From contig JAOEVD010000020.1 of the NCBI GenBank assembly GCA_028383305.1, positions 1-41,858 on the forward strand: DNA of 41,858 nucleotides, given 5' to 3'. The notes below the pieces were generated by a model that worked only from the letters and a program-made list of their open reading frames with translations, was not told the DNA's origin and made no database searches. This stretch comes from Candidatus Puniceispirillum sp. Lineage in GTDB: Bacteria > Pseudomonadota > Alphaproteobacteria > Puniceispirillales > Puniceispirillaceae. This document shows positions 27,047 through 35,052 of this stretch, piece by piece. A program made the position numbers and the translations under genes. The number at the start of each line of letters is the position of its first letter. Position 1 is the stretch's first letter.

Positions 27047-27653
27047 TTGCAAATCTCCTAAACACTTTTAACAATCCAACTAATATTAACAAAACTACCA
27101 CAAGTCCCATAACATCGCCAATAATGAAACGCGTTAGCACATTAAAAGTATCCTCAATCGGAAACCGCCCCTCAAGAAACAGTGTTGAGAAAAAGGAGTT
27201 GATAATCGAACTTAAAAGTCCGGCAAAAACTAGCGTTCGCCAGCTGATCACGCCAGTTGATTTCGGGTAAACATCAATCCGGACAACGCGCATCAATTCG
27301 AACGCAACCGGTGCACATAATGCGCCAACCATCGGAATGATGAAATCAGCTTGCGTCAATGAGCCAGTGTCGGGGCGTGTCACAAAATAGACGCAGATCG
27401 AGGCGGGAATAAGCCCCAAAATCGATTTAGGCCCAACCATCCACGCCCCCAACACCCTTACCGCATGGGGTAGATACAAAAGGCTGACCAAAGCAACATT
27501 GCGTTCCACCATCATCGTTTCAATCGGCATAATTACCAGATGTTGAACCGCAATCAAGCCAAGATAAGCAAGAAAAATAAGCACAAACCAATGCGAGGCA
27601 AATTTTGAAAAATGCTGGTTCATAGGGTTTTTGTAAGTCTCAAAGTGAATCAA
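27039..27653 (-). CDS. Integral membrane protein, possibly MASE1-like
   Basis: A 204-residue protein with about five hydrophobic helices (WFVLIFLAYLGLIAVQHLVI; LVFAGLLSSIINSFFSTLF; VMGLVVVLLILVGLLKVF). The segment LYLPHAVRVLGAWMVGPKSILGLIPA recalls the MASE1 sensory membrane domain (LP...R.L.AW..G), but no output domain is attached. The downstream overlapping winged-helix gene could be the output partner. An in-frame ATG at 27623 is an alternative start; neither has a clear RBS. Confidence 0.68.
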   Translation of the reverse strand: MIHFETYKNPMNQHFSKFASHWFVLIFLAYLGLIAVQHLVIMPIETMMVERNVALVSLLYLPHAVRVLGAWMVGPKSILGLIPASICVYFVTRPDTGSLTQADFIIPMVGALCAPVAFELMRVVRIDVYPKSTGVISWRTLVFAGLLSSIINSFFSTLFLEGRFPIEDTFNVLTRFIIGDVMGLVVVLLILVGLLKVFRRFASV

Positions 27654-27773
27654 AATTAGATAAAAAGACGGAAAACATACATGACATCACCGGCCAACCT
27701 TCGGTTAGTAATATTAGGCAATAGTAATATTTTGATCGCGGCAAGCCAAGGGTGCCTGGCCTGATTTATTCAA

Positions 27774-27998
27774 TTAAAACCAACGAAACATGCCAATTAG
27801 CCCTGCTGTAGCGTAAAATAGTTGAAGAAGCATGATGCCACGGTGCTTGCCGAAATGAGCCCATAGGCCAATCAGGCCTGCCGACAGAAACAAAAGCAGG
27901 AAGCCGATAAATTCCGCGCCGATGTTTAACGCAATCAGCATTGAATATAGAATAGCTGTTCCAACACCCGTCCATTCAAGCCATTTTTGTCGATCCAT
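27774..27998 (-). CDS. Small membrane protein (74 aa)
   Basis: Three closely packed hydrophobic segments (TGVGTAILYSMLIALNI; FIGFLLLFLSAGLIGLWAHFG; MLLQLFYATAGLIGMF) in 74 residues, with AGAGG nine bases ahead of the ATG. It lies 66 nt downstream of the SDR gene on the same strand. It resembles small uncharacterised alphaproteobacterial membrane proteins; function unknown. Confidence 0.68.
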   Translation of the reverse strand: MDRQKWLEWTGVGTAILYSMLIALNIGAEFIGFLLLFLSAGLIGLWAHFGKHRGIMLLQLFYATAGLIGMFRWF

Positions 27999-28064
27999 GA
28001 TGAATGACCTCTTTTCTCGAATGGGGTGCGGTGTTGGAACAATGTTTGTTCGGTTTGTGCTGGC

Positions 28065-28772
28065 CTATTGGGCGACGAGCCAGCCACCATCGACGTCAAT
28101 TGTGGTGCCAGTGATAAAATCATTCTCAATCGCAAAGATAATGGCTTGTGCCACTTCGGCAGGATGTCCAGCGCGGTCTACCAAATGGGTTTTTGTGACA
28201 TTCTGGTAATGTTTGGTGCGATCCTCACCACTTAACGCCACCATTGGCGTGTCGATAATGCCTGGTGAAACCACATTCACCCGCTTGGGTGCGATTTCGG
28301 CGGCAATGGCGCGCGCCAAGGCTTCAACAGCGCCACCAACAGCCGATAGGGCAATCTGCCCAGGCTTTGGTTTGCGGGCAGGGCTGCCGCTAACTAGAAC
28401 AATGCTCCCATGATCGCGAACATGCGATGTGCCATAGCGCAGAACATTGGCATAGCCCCATAGCTTGTCAAACGAGCCTTGAAAGCCTTTCATATCCATT
28501 TCCATGAACGGGCCAATTGCGCGTGAACCTCCGGTGGCTGAATTGACAAGAATGTCTATATCACCTTCAGCATTGAAAAAGGCTTCGACCGCCTCACTGT
28601 CACGGCTGTCTAGCGCGGCAAGGCGAATGCCAGCCGGAACATCGCCAGCTTTGCTTGGGTCACGGCTTACCGCAACAACATCTGCGCCTTTTTCAACAAG
28701 TATAAGACTTGTCGCAAGGCCAATACCTGATGTGCCGCCAAGAACGATGGCTTTTTTACCTGCAATATCCAT
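28065..28772 (-). CDS. SDR-family protein lacking the YxxxK catalytic pair
   Basis: The Rossmann nucleotide loop is intact (LGGTSGIGLA, residues 11-20), NSATGG follows near 77-82, and the C-terminus is typical (RVNVVSPGIIDTP; ITGTTIDVDGGW). Where the catalytic Tyr-x3-Lys should be, the sequence reads IALSAVGGAVEAL: by alignment Tyr becomes Leu142 and Lys becomes Gly146, while a Ser around 128-130 remains. A known SDR subgroup shares this divergent form, so it is likely functional in a different way or only binds nucleotide. It has 235 residues. Confidence 0.83.
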   Translation of the reverse strand: MDIAGKKAIVLGGTSGIGLATSLILVEKGADVVAVSRDPSKAGDVPAGIRLAALDSRDSEAVEAFFNAEGDIDILVNSATGGSRAIGPFMEMDMKGFQGSFDKLWGYANVLRYGTSHVRDHGSIVLVSGSPARKPKPGQIALSAVGGAVEALARAIAAEIAPKRVNVVSPGIIDTPMVALSGEDRTKHYQNVTKTHLVDRAGHPAEVAQAIIFAIENDFITGTTIDVDGGWLVAQ

Positions 28773-28971
28773 AATGTCTTTTGATCCTTTTTAATCAACA
28801 GTAAATCCGAAGACGTCAAGCTAGAGCATTTTGCCCGTCACCAGCAATATGATAATGCCGCCTATCAGTGTTTTTGACAAATTTTTCGCGCCAATTTACC
28901 AGTAATATCGCGGCTTTCATTTGAAATTGGCGGATCTATCATTGCTGCTGCGCGCAATCATGGCAAAATGG

Positions 28972-29346
28972 TTATCTCATTTTGCTAATCGTTTTTTTGA
29001 TCTGGCGCAGACTGGCGGTTGTGGCTTTCAGGCTTTGTTCCAGCTGTTCAACCTGCGCTTTTAACTTGGTGGTCTGGCGTTCAGCCAAGGCTGATTGCGG
29101 TGGTTGTTTGCCAAGCCCGCTCAATAAATAAGGTGGTGAAATATTCAAAATACCGGCAAGCGCAACAAGCTTGTTTGCCCGTGGTTCAGACCGGTCTGCC
29201 TCCCAGGCTTCATAGGTGTTTGCTCGCACGCCAAGGCGTTTGACAACATCGGCAACGCTTAATCCCGATGCCTCGCGTGCCATTGAGATGCGCCCGCCAA
29301 GGGTGGTGTCTTCCTCATTTGCGTGAAAAATCGTTCTATGTGGCAT
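28972..29346 (-). CDS. XRE-family transcriptional regulator with C-terminal coiled coil
   Basis: A 124-residue protein with an HTH_3 domain at about residues 15-70 (LGGRISMAREASGLSVADVVKRLGV, NTYEAWEADRSEPRANKLVALAGIL) followed by a coiled coil (TTKLKAQVEQLEQSLKATTASLRQIKKTI) that would dimerise it. Start at the ATG at 29346; the longer frame upstream has no similarity. Target genes unknown. Confidence 0.82.
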   Translation of the reverse strand: MPHRTIFHANEEDTTLGGRISMAREASGLSVADVVKRLGVRANTYEAWEADRSEPRANKLVALAGILNISPPYLLSGLGKQPPQSALAERQTTKLKAQVEQLEQSLKATTASLRQIKKTISKMR

Positions 29347-29463
29347 GGTAATGAGCCTCGGTGCGATGAAAAGGGCAAAGCGACTTACGAAAAGCGACTT
29401 GCCAAATGAAAAGCTATAACCGAAGCCTACCCCGAGCCAAGGATGTCGATCAACCCTTCGCAA

Positions 29464-29519
29464 TGGATTTGTGGCAATGGATTTGCGGCAGTGGATTTGT
29501 GGCAGAGGATTTGTGCGGC
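29464..29519. repeat. 14-bp tandem repeat, about four imperfect copies
   Basis: Copies of TGGATTTGTGGCAA start at 29464, 29478, 29492 and 29506, with 1-4 differences among them. It lies in the 297-bp gap between the XRE gene and the DUF2938 gene; the rest of this gap shows nothing further. Confidence 0.85.
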
Positions 29520-29643
29520 CGCGATGATGATTGATCAGCGATTGACGAAAGCCATATTCTGGACAAACATAAATTCCTTATCGTGTTCTGGCCGGTCTGG
29601 CGATAGCGCGATTAATTGATTTCGCCAGTGAGTTATATCTGAA

Positions 29644-30120
29644 ATGCTTGGTGTTCAAATTCTAATTGTTGGCGTTTCTGCCTGTGCCATTTTCGATCTC
29701 TGGCAGCGTCTGTTTCAAAAGCTGACAGGGATCCCGCCAAGTAACTGGGCGATAGTAGGGCGATGGAGTCTTGGTTTAATGACTGGCGGTCAATTAATCG
29801 CCAATGAACTTGAATCTCAAGCTGAACGGAAAAATGAACTAGCCGTTGGCTGGCTTGTTCATTATGGCGTCGCGATTGGGTATGCGGCCGTTTATGCGTG
29901 GCTTATTCATGCCACTATTTTGCAGACAGGGTTGGTTGATGGCTTGATTTTTGGCGTGATAAGCGTGGTGGTGCCTTGGTTCTTTTTTCTGCCTTGTCTT
30001 GGCAAAGGCATTTTGGCGCGTTTAACCCCAAACCCGCCACTGGTTTGCGCATTGACCTTGATGATGCATTCGCTTTTTGGCGTGTCGATCGGGCTTGGCT
30101 TTGTGGTTTTCGCTGGCTAG
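29644..30120 (+). CDS. DUF2938 family membrane protein
   Basis: A 158-residue protein with four hydrophobic helices. The segment FDLWQRLFQKLTGIPPSNWAIVGRW matches the DUF2938 pattern, and NELAVGWLVHYGVAIGYAAVYAW, VPWFFFLPCLGKGILA and LMMHSLFGVSIGLGF follow. Function of the family is unknown. Confidence 0.8.
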   Translation: MLGVQILIVGVSACAIFDLWQRLFQKLTGIPPSNWAIVGRWSLGLMTGGQLIANELESQAERKNELAVGWLVHYGVAIGYAAVYAWLIHATILQTGLVDGLIFGVISVVVPWFFFLPCLGKGILARLTPNPPLVCALTLMMHSLFGVSIGLGFVVFAG

Positions 30121-30158
30121 GGGCGCTAGGCGTAAATTTCCCTCACAATCGTTCATCA

Positions 30159-30623
30159 TCAATCGGTTTGATTTTTTTTCACCAGATAGCGATGCGTTCC
30201 ATCCATGATAAGCTGGTCATGCTGGTTCAACACAATTGCTCGTATTTCGATAATGCCGGTGGTGCGCTGCGGCGCTAATTTGACGATTTTCAGCCCCGGA
30301 TAGGCGGTATCACCAGCATAAAGCGGGTGATGCATTTCGCCGGAAAAAGGTAGAAGCGCCACAAGGCTATCGGCTGTTTGCTGGGGAAAATTACCGGCAC
30401 TGGCCGCGGTCTATATAAAAACCTGCAGGCCATGCGCCAACATTGCTGGATGGCCACGTTCCTTGCAGAATTCGACATCATAATGGATTGGGTCATTGTC
30501 GCCCGATGCCAATTGGAATGTCGCAAACAGCGCATCCGTCATTGTCCGCGATGGGATATAGAAAGTCTCGCCCATGGCAAAATCGTCAAACCATCTTGTT
30601 TTGGGGGCGTGAAGGCGGGGCAT
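30159..30623 (-). pseudogene. MaoC-like dehydratase interrupted by one in-frame amber codon
   Basis: The gene reads through as a normal-length (about 153-residue) hot-dog dehydratase except for a TAG at 30411-30413. The first part holds the MaoC motif GDNDPIHYD and ERGHPAMLAHGLQVFI; after the stop the same frame continues TAASAGNFPQQTADSLVALLPF and SGEMHHPLYAGDTAYPGL, exactly the expected C-terminal half. A single C-to-T change (CAG to TAG) explains it. The ATG at 30623 has AAGGAG six bases upstream. It follows the VOC gene by 34 nt. A recent pseudogene, a polymorphism, a sequencing error or amber readthrough are all possible. Confidence 0.85.
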
Positions 30624-30657
30624 GATCATCTCCTTTCAACGGTGCTGCATTGTGCCT

Positions 30658-31065
30658 TTAGCGCGTGATTTCATGCACTTCAATAATGTTACCATCAGGG
30701 TCATAAAAGAAGATCTGCTGCCAGCCCGCAACCGCGGTTTCGTCCCAATCAGAATAGGCAATACCCTTTTCCTCGAGATGCGCTTTGAAAGCGGCTAAAT
30801 CATCGGTGCGATAGGCAATGTGACCGCGTTCAAGCGGGTTGACGATATGGCCGGTGCGAAATCCGACTTGCAAATCCTTTTGCGCCAGATGGGTTTGGAT
30901 ATGGCCGTCTGAAACAAAGGCAACATCACCATCATAGCCCTTTTTCTTTTCAAGAACCGGCAATCCTTCGGTTTCGGTTTTCAGCCCCAAAACATCGCGG
31001 TAGAAATGATCCATACCAGCAACATTATTGGTCGATAGATTTATATGATGCAGCTTTAACTTCAT
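30658..31065 (-). CDS. VOC (glyoxalase/bleomycin-resistance) family protein
   Basis: A 135-residue vicinal-oxygen-chelate protein: LKLHHINLSTNNVAGMDHFYRDVLGL opens the first beta-alpha-beta module with the first metal histidine; RGHIAYRTDDLAAFKAHLEEKGI and FFYDPDGNIIEVHEI give the second histidine and the glutamate. Substrate unknown. GAGGG lies before the ATG. It probably shares a transcript with the MaoC gene. Confidence 0.85.
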   Translation of the reverse strand: MKLKLHHINLSTNNVAGMDHFYRDVLGLKTETEGLPVLEKKKGYDGDVAFVSDGHIQTHLAQKDLQVGFRTGHIVNPLERGHIAYRTDDLAAFKAHLEEKGIAYSDWDETAVAGWQQIFFYDPDGNIIEVHEITR

Positions 31066-31103
31066 TTTACCCTCGTTTTGCGCTTTGCCGGTTCTCTATC
31101 AAT

Positions 31104-31120
31104 CCAGCTTGTCAAGCTGG
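31104..31120. promoter_or_regulatory. 17-bp perfect palindrome between divergent genes
   Basis: CCAGCTTG-T-CAAGCTGG, eight-base arms around one base, in the intergenic region between the VOC/MaoC operon (minus) and the SDR gene (plus). Size and symmetry suit a dimeric repressor operator, but the regulator is not known. Confidence 0.5.
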
Positions 31121-31242
31121 CGTCAATCAGAGACAGTGAATTGGCAGATATTTTTACCGATAATTCGCCGCCATTGGCCTTTGGTAAAACTAATTTTTCG
31201 GAGATCGCTAACTGGCCAACATAATCTATGGGGATAGAGCTG

Positions 31243-31989
31243 ATGAAAATGGCAATTGTAACTGGCGCAGCCCGCGGCATTGGACTTGCCACAGCGCGGC
31301 TTTTTGTCGATCAGGGCTACCAGGTGGCGATGGTTGATCGCGATAAAGACGCGCTTGATGCCGCGGCGGCGTCACTTGCTAGCGGCACGGCCTTTGTTTG
31401 TGATGTGTCTGACCCTGCGGCTGTTGATGAAATGGTTGCTGCGGTTCTGGCGGTTTCAGGGCGGATTGACTGTCTTGTCAATAATGCTGGCGTTGCTGAT
31501 TTCTGCTCGATTGAGGATACCAGCTTTGCGCGTTGGCGCACTGTTATGGCAACCAATCTTGACGGTGTTTATCTATGTTCGCGGGCGGTCCTTGCCGCGC
31601 TGAAGCAAAGCCGTGGCAGCATTGTCAATGTTGCTTCGATTTCCGGATTGCGCGCATCAACATTGCGCGTTGCCTATGGCACGTCAAAGGCTGGCGTAAT
31701 CCATCTAACCCAGCAATTTGCCGCCGAAATGGGTGAATTTGGCATTCGGGTGAATTGCGTGGCACCCGGCCCGGTGCGCACGAAATTGGCAATTGCGGTT
31801 CATAGTCAGGCAATTATCGATGCCTATCATGATGCGATCCCGCTGAACCGCTATGGCAGTGAGGCCGAAATTGCCGAGGCGATTGTGTTTCTTGGTTCGG
31901 AAAAGGCAAGCTATATTACGGGCCAGACATTGGCGGTTGATGGCGGCTTTGACACAACCGGTGTTGGCCTGCCTGCCTTGCGTGATTGA
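31243..31989 (+). CDS. Short-chain dehydrogenase/reductase, classical
   Basis: A 248-residue oxidoreductase with the full classical set: AIVTGAARGIGLATA (cofactor loop), CLVNNAGVADF (NNAG), VNVASISGL (catalytic Ser), YGTSK (catalytic Tyr and Lys), VNCVAPGPVRT, and a C-terminal TGQTLAVDGGF. Asp after VAMV suggests NAD preference. The ATG at 31243 has GGGGATAGAG upstream and is preferred over the ATG at 31228. Substrate unknown. Confidence 0.87.
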   Translation: MKMAIVTGAARGIGLATARLFVDQGYQVAMVDRDKDALDAAAASLASGTAFVCDVSDPAAVDEMVAAVLAVSGRIDCLVNNAGVADFCSIEDTSFARWRTVMATNLDGVYLCSRAVLAALKQSRGSIVNVASISGLRASTLRVAYGTSKAGVIHLTQQFAAEMGEFGIRVNCVAPGPVRTKLAIAVHSQAIIDAYHDAIPLNRYGSEAEIAEAIVFLGSEKASYITGQTLAVDGGFDTTGVGLPALRD

Positions 31990-32046
31990 GTGGCGCGTCT
32001 AATTGGCGTGTCTGATCGGCGTGAGAATTTGACTTAAATTATGTGG

Positions 32047-32853
32047 CTAGCCATTGCGTTCAAGCATGACATTGCCACGGGTGCGCGTCGCGGCATGATA
32101 GCCATTGGCCAATAGCCAGCTCAGAATATCGCGTTCCCATTGTTCGTTAATGCCATCTTCCATCACAATTAATTTCGGATATTGCGCTTTGGCAATATTT
32201 TCGAAATAGGGAAAAAGGGCGCGATCTTCCATACCTTCAATATCAATCTTGATCACATCGGCGCGGGCAATATCATTTATTTCCAAGATTTCAACAAGCG
32301 GTAAAACCTCAACATCAATATGCGTTTTGCCAACGCGCTGATTGACGATTGAGCTGCTGCCAAAATCATTATCTGAAATGGTCAGATGCGCGATGCCTTT
32401 TGTGGCTCCGATGGCAACATCATGAACGGTAATTTTTGACTGCAAATCATTGAGCGCAATATTGTCGCGCAGCCGCGCCAGAACGGGTGGATTTGGTTCA
32501 ATTGCGATGACCTTGCCAGCACTCATCAGCGCAACATTCAACGCGTAATATCCAATATTGGATCCAATATCGACAAAAACGCCGCCATTGGTCAAATGAC
32601 GCTTGATCAGCGCTAATTCGGCGCCTTCACGCTGTTTTGCACTAAACATGATTTTGGATTCGATGGTGTTTTGGCGCGGTTGAAGCCGCAATTTCAAATT
32701 CTGGTAAATCAGATCAACAGGCTTGTCGCCATTGATCCGGTTCCAAAGCTGCGAGAACATCAATTTTAACCGGCCGCGCCCAAGCCCCATTTTTGCCAGC
32801 CCAAGGATAAAGCGGCGCACACCTGTCGGCGCGAAAGTTCCAAATTGTTGCAA
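32047..32853 (-). CDS. FkbM-family methyltransferase
   Basis: A 268-residue class I SAM methyltransferase with GGVFVDIGSNIGYYALNVAL (motif I), VIAIEPNPPVLARLRDNIALN, and ADVIKIDIEGMEDRALF typical of FkbM. These often methylate sugars or other glycan parts. It is the last clearly host-like gene before the AT-rich region begins. Confidence 0.85.
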   Translation of the reverse strand: MQQFGTFAPTGVRRFILGLAKMGLGRGRLKLMFSQLWNRINGDKPVDLIYQNLKLRLQPRQNTIESKIMFSAKQREGAELALIKRHLTNGGVFVDIGSNIGYYALNVALMSAGKVIAIEPNPPVLARLRDNIALNDLQSKITVHDVAIGATKGIAHLTISDNDFGSSSIVNQRVGKTHIDVEVLPLVEILEINDIARADVIKIDIEGMEDRALFPYFENIAKAQYPKLIVMEDGINEQWERDILSWLLANGYHAATRTRGNVMLERNG

Positions 32854-32884
32854 TGATTCTTAACCTTGCTGAAAATGATGATCT

Positions 32885-33106
32885 TTGAAATCCTTTAAAC
32901 CTAACCTGATCATCTGTTTGATCCAAGAAGATTATGATGCCGCAAAGCCTGCCCGCGAAATGGGCGAGGCGCATGCTGTCCTATGCAATGATCTTACTAG
33001 TGATGACTGGTCTGACCCACGCTCGACTTCATCGGGAGTCACCGCGGGTCACAAAGCATTGTTGTGTGAATTGTTTTTTGGGGATAACGGTGCTGGCGGA
33101 GGGTGA
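32885..33106 (+). other. Possible truncated gene at the left edge of the acquired segment
   Basis: A 73-codon frame from a TTG (MKSFKPNLIICLIQEDYDAA...) has host-like codon use and a protein-like composition for about 60 codons and ends in NGAGGG and a stop formed by the 13-bp direct repeat at 33090. It may be the 5' part of a host gene cut by integration. No family recognised and no good RBS, so it may equally be chance. Confidence 0.3.
33090..33102 (+). repeat. Direct repeat, left copy (possible attachment site)
   Basis: GTGCTGGCGGAGG, identical to 37021-37033. Read on the minus strand it is CCTCCGCCAGCAC, which resembles the 3' end of a serine-type tRNA (acceptor, G, CCA), a common integration target; no tRNA gene is present here. 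Confidence 0.6.
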
Positions 33107-33133
33107 TATTTCTCCGTGTAAGCACCGTATTCG

Positions 33134-33244
33134 TCACATAATCGAAGCTATGCCTAGAATCACATTCGTAACTTTACTCGTCAATGCACTGTTTTGGTCT
33201 ACCCTGTGGTCTACCCAATAGAAATTTTCTGGTAATGGAAAGAA
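33134..33244 (+). repeat. Left inverted repeat (111 bp)
   Basis: Its reverse complement matches 36899-37009 with about 9-10 differences; bases 33169-33216 match perfectly over 48 bp. It contains GGTCTACCC twice (33196 and 33208), 12 bp apart, like paired protein-binding sites. Confidence 0.9.
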
Positions 33245-33280
33245 AGGGAAAACAAAGGGTGGATAAAATAGTAATGTGAT

Positions 33281-34792
33281 GTGCCAGAATTATCCTGTAA
33301 TGTTTGGATTGTTATGACCGTTAGAGATTACCAACATTCAAGGCCTTTAGATGTTCATCGATGGTCAGATCACCCCGAAGTTAATAGCTTCGTTAATGCA
33401 GTGTTTGATCAGTTCTTAAAGAAAAAAATCAAAGAAAACACAACGATCAAAAAGAAGCATCTCAAGCTGGTTCTTCTTGATCTTTACGTTACTTGGTTGA
33501 ATGACCCAGATTTGAACATTGCAGTTCATATGACACAGTCTGCCTACAGTGATGGAACTGTCTTTAACAAAGGTAAATCCAGATACAATGAATTGAATAT
33601 CAAGTTAAGTTTGATAGACATCGTTCATCGACTTCGAGATGTGCGCTTGATTGGCTATAAAGAGGGTTGGCAAGATGCTGGCGGTCGGGGCTTTGTTACT
33701 CGTATCTGGCCCACTGAAAAATTGATAACGATGTTTGAGAATGCCGCATTTGGCGATTTTGACATCGGCTATTCTGATGACAGGGAAACCATCATCCTTC
33801 GTGATGAAAACAAAAATGATGTCGAGTATGAAGATAAGACCCACATCAAACAGATGCGTTTGCTCGTTCAGGCTTATAACAAGCTTTTAGAAAAGACTTT
33901 CATAGACATCCAGTCTGTCGATAAGCCAGCACGTATCGAACTTCCAGCAAAGAAAGAGCGGCGATTTAAAAACAAGCCTGTCTTTGTGAATATCACACAC
34001 CATGACAAGTTCGTCAGACGCATCTTCAATAATAAGACATTTTCAGATGGTGGCAGGTTCTATGGTGGCTGGTGGCAGCGCATAGACAGCAAGTTCCGTA
34101 AACACATCCGGATGAATAATTCACCAACAGTAGAAATAGACTACTCCGCACTGCACGTCATTCTTGCTTACTCGGAAGCTGGCATTGATTACTGGAAGAT
34201 AACTAACAAGGATCCGTATGACTTGCCTGTCGAGGGTGTGAATAATCCAGAACATTACCGTGACATCACAAAGCTATTCTTTTTGCTGTCCTTCAATGCC
34301 TCAGATGAACAAGCCTTATACAAAGCATTTCGGTCTGAACTAAACTACAGGGAATATCCATATAGTTTTCCAGATGATGTGCTGTCAGAACTGCTTGATA
34401 CCGTAAAAGAACATCACCCAGACATCAGCCACACGATATGCAGTGGTGCTGGGTTAAGGCTTATGAATATTGATAGCCGTATATGTGATTATATCATTGC
34501 TGATTTTGTCAGAACAAGCACACCTATCCTGACTGTGCATGACAGCTTCATCGTGCCTTTTGGTGAGGAAGATAGGCTTAATCAGCTGATGAAAGAAGCC
34601 TTTGAAGATGTAACCAACAAAGTTGGTATCGAAGTAAAGTTCAATCAGAACTTAACCAAGACACAGCTATATGTTCATGGCGCGCAGGATAGAGATTGGC
34701 TTATGGATATGTTCCAATCACTTTTTAAAGGTAATCCCACGAATGGGTATCAAAGACGGCTAACCAGACATCGGGAATATTTTGGGCAATGA
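33281..34792 (+). CDS. Compact family A / T7-like single-subunit polymerase-fold protein
   Basis: A 503-residue protein (GTG at 33281; ATG at 33314 is an alternative). The N-terminal 240 residues are charged and unassigned. Then the polymerase motifs occur in order: T/DxxGR-like S255-D-G-G-R259 in SDGGRFYGGWW; motif A VEIDYSALH with Asp287; motif B R327-DIT-K331-LFFLLSFNASDE, which matches the spacing of T7 RNA polymerase R-x3-K-x7-YG but with Asn339 for Tyr; motif C ILTVHDSFIVP with His420-Asp421, like HDSF of T7 polymerase and VHDE of DNA polymerase I. It is far shorter than either and lacks an exonuclease domain. RNA or DNA product, and template, cannot be told. The fold call is inference from motifs. 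Confidence 0.7.
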   Translation: MPELSCNVWIVMTVRDYQHSRPLDVHRWSDHPEVNSFVNAVFDQFLKKKIKENTTIKKKHLKLVLLDLYVTWLNDPDLNIAVHMTQSAYSDGTVFNKGKSRYNELNIKLSLIDIVHRLRDVRLIGYKEGWQDAGGRGFVTRIWPTEKLITMFENAAFGDFDIGYSDDRETIILRDENKNDVEYEDKTHIKQMRLLVQAYNKLLEKTFIDIQSVDKPARIELPAKKERRFKNKPVFVNITHHDKFVRRIFNNKTFSDGGRFYGGWWQRIDSKFRKHIRMNNSPTVEIDYSALHVILAYSEAGIDYWKITNKDPYDLPVEGVNNPEHYRDITKLFFLLSFNASDEQALYKAFRSELNYREYPYSFPDDVLSELLDTVKEHHPDISHTICSGAGLRLMNIDSRICDYIIADFVRTSTPILTVHDSFIVPFGEEDRLNQLMKEAFEDVTNKVGIEVKFNQNLTKTQLYVHGAQDRDWLMDMFQSLFKGNPTNGYQRRLTRHREYFGQ

Positions 34793-34962
34793 TTAAGATA
34801 ATCATTATATCCATATTTGCTGTTGCACTAGTAATGTTCGCAATGCGCTTAATGCCAAAGCTGCGTTTCTTTACTCAACGGCTATTGCAAAACCCATTCA
34901 TACGAGCAATCCTGTTTAGAGGATTATGGCGTTTGATTAAGCTGCTGATATTTAGAAGATAA
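34789..34962 (+). CDS. 57-aa basic membrane peptide coupled to the polymerase-fold gene
   Basis: The ATG at 34789 overlaps the polymerase-fold gene's TGA (ATGA), so translation is coupled. The peptide has an N-terminal hydrophobic helix (IIIISIFAVALVMFAMRLM) and a strongly basic, partly hydrophobic C-terminus (ILFRGLWRLIKLLIFRR), which would lie against the membrane or bind nucleic acid. No family recognised. Confidence 0.65.
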   Translation: MIKIIIISIFAVALVMFAMRLMPKLRFFTQRLLQNPFIRAILFRGLWRLIKLLIFRR

Positions 34963-35052
34963 AAACCCTCAAAACGGTTAGCGTGTATGGGTTATCATCA
35001 TTTATGGCGCTTACCTTTTCTTTGCGCTTATAGAAAACGGAGGGTAATGAGC

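Noticed and set aside
32934-33221. 95-codon + strand frame across the left repeat
   Set aside because: Its C-terminal part is made of the inverted repeat; no RBS and odd composition.
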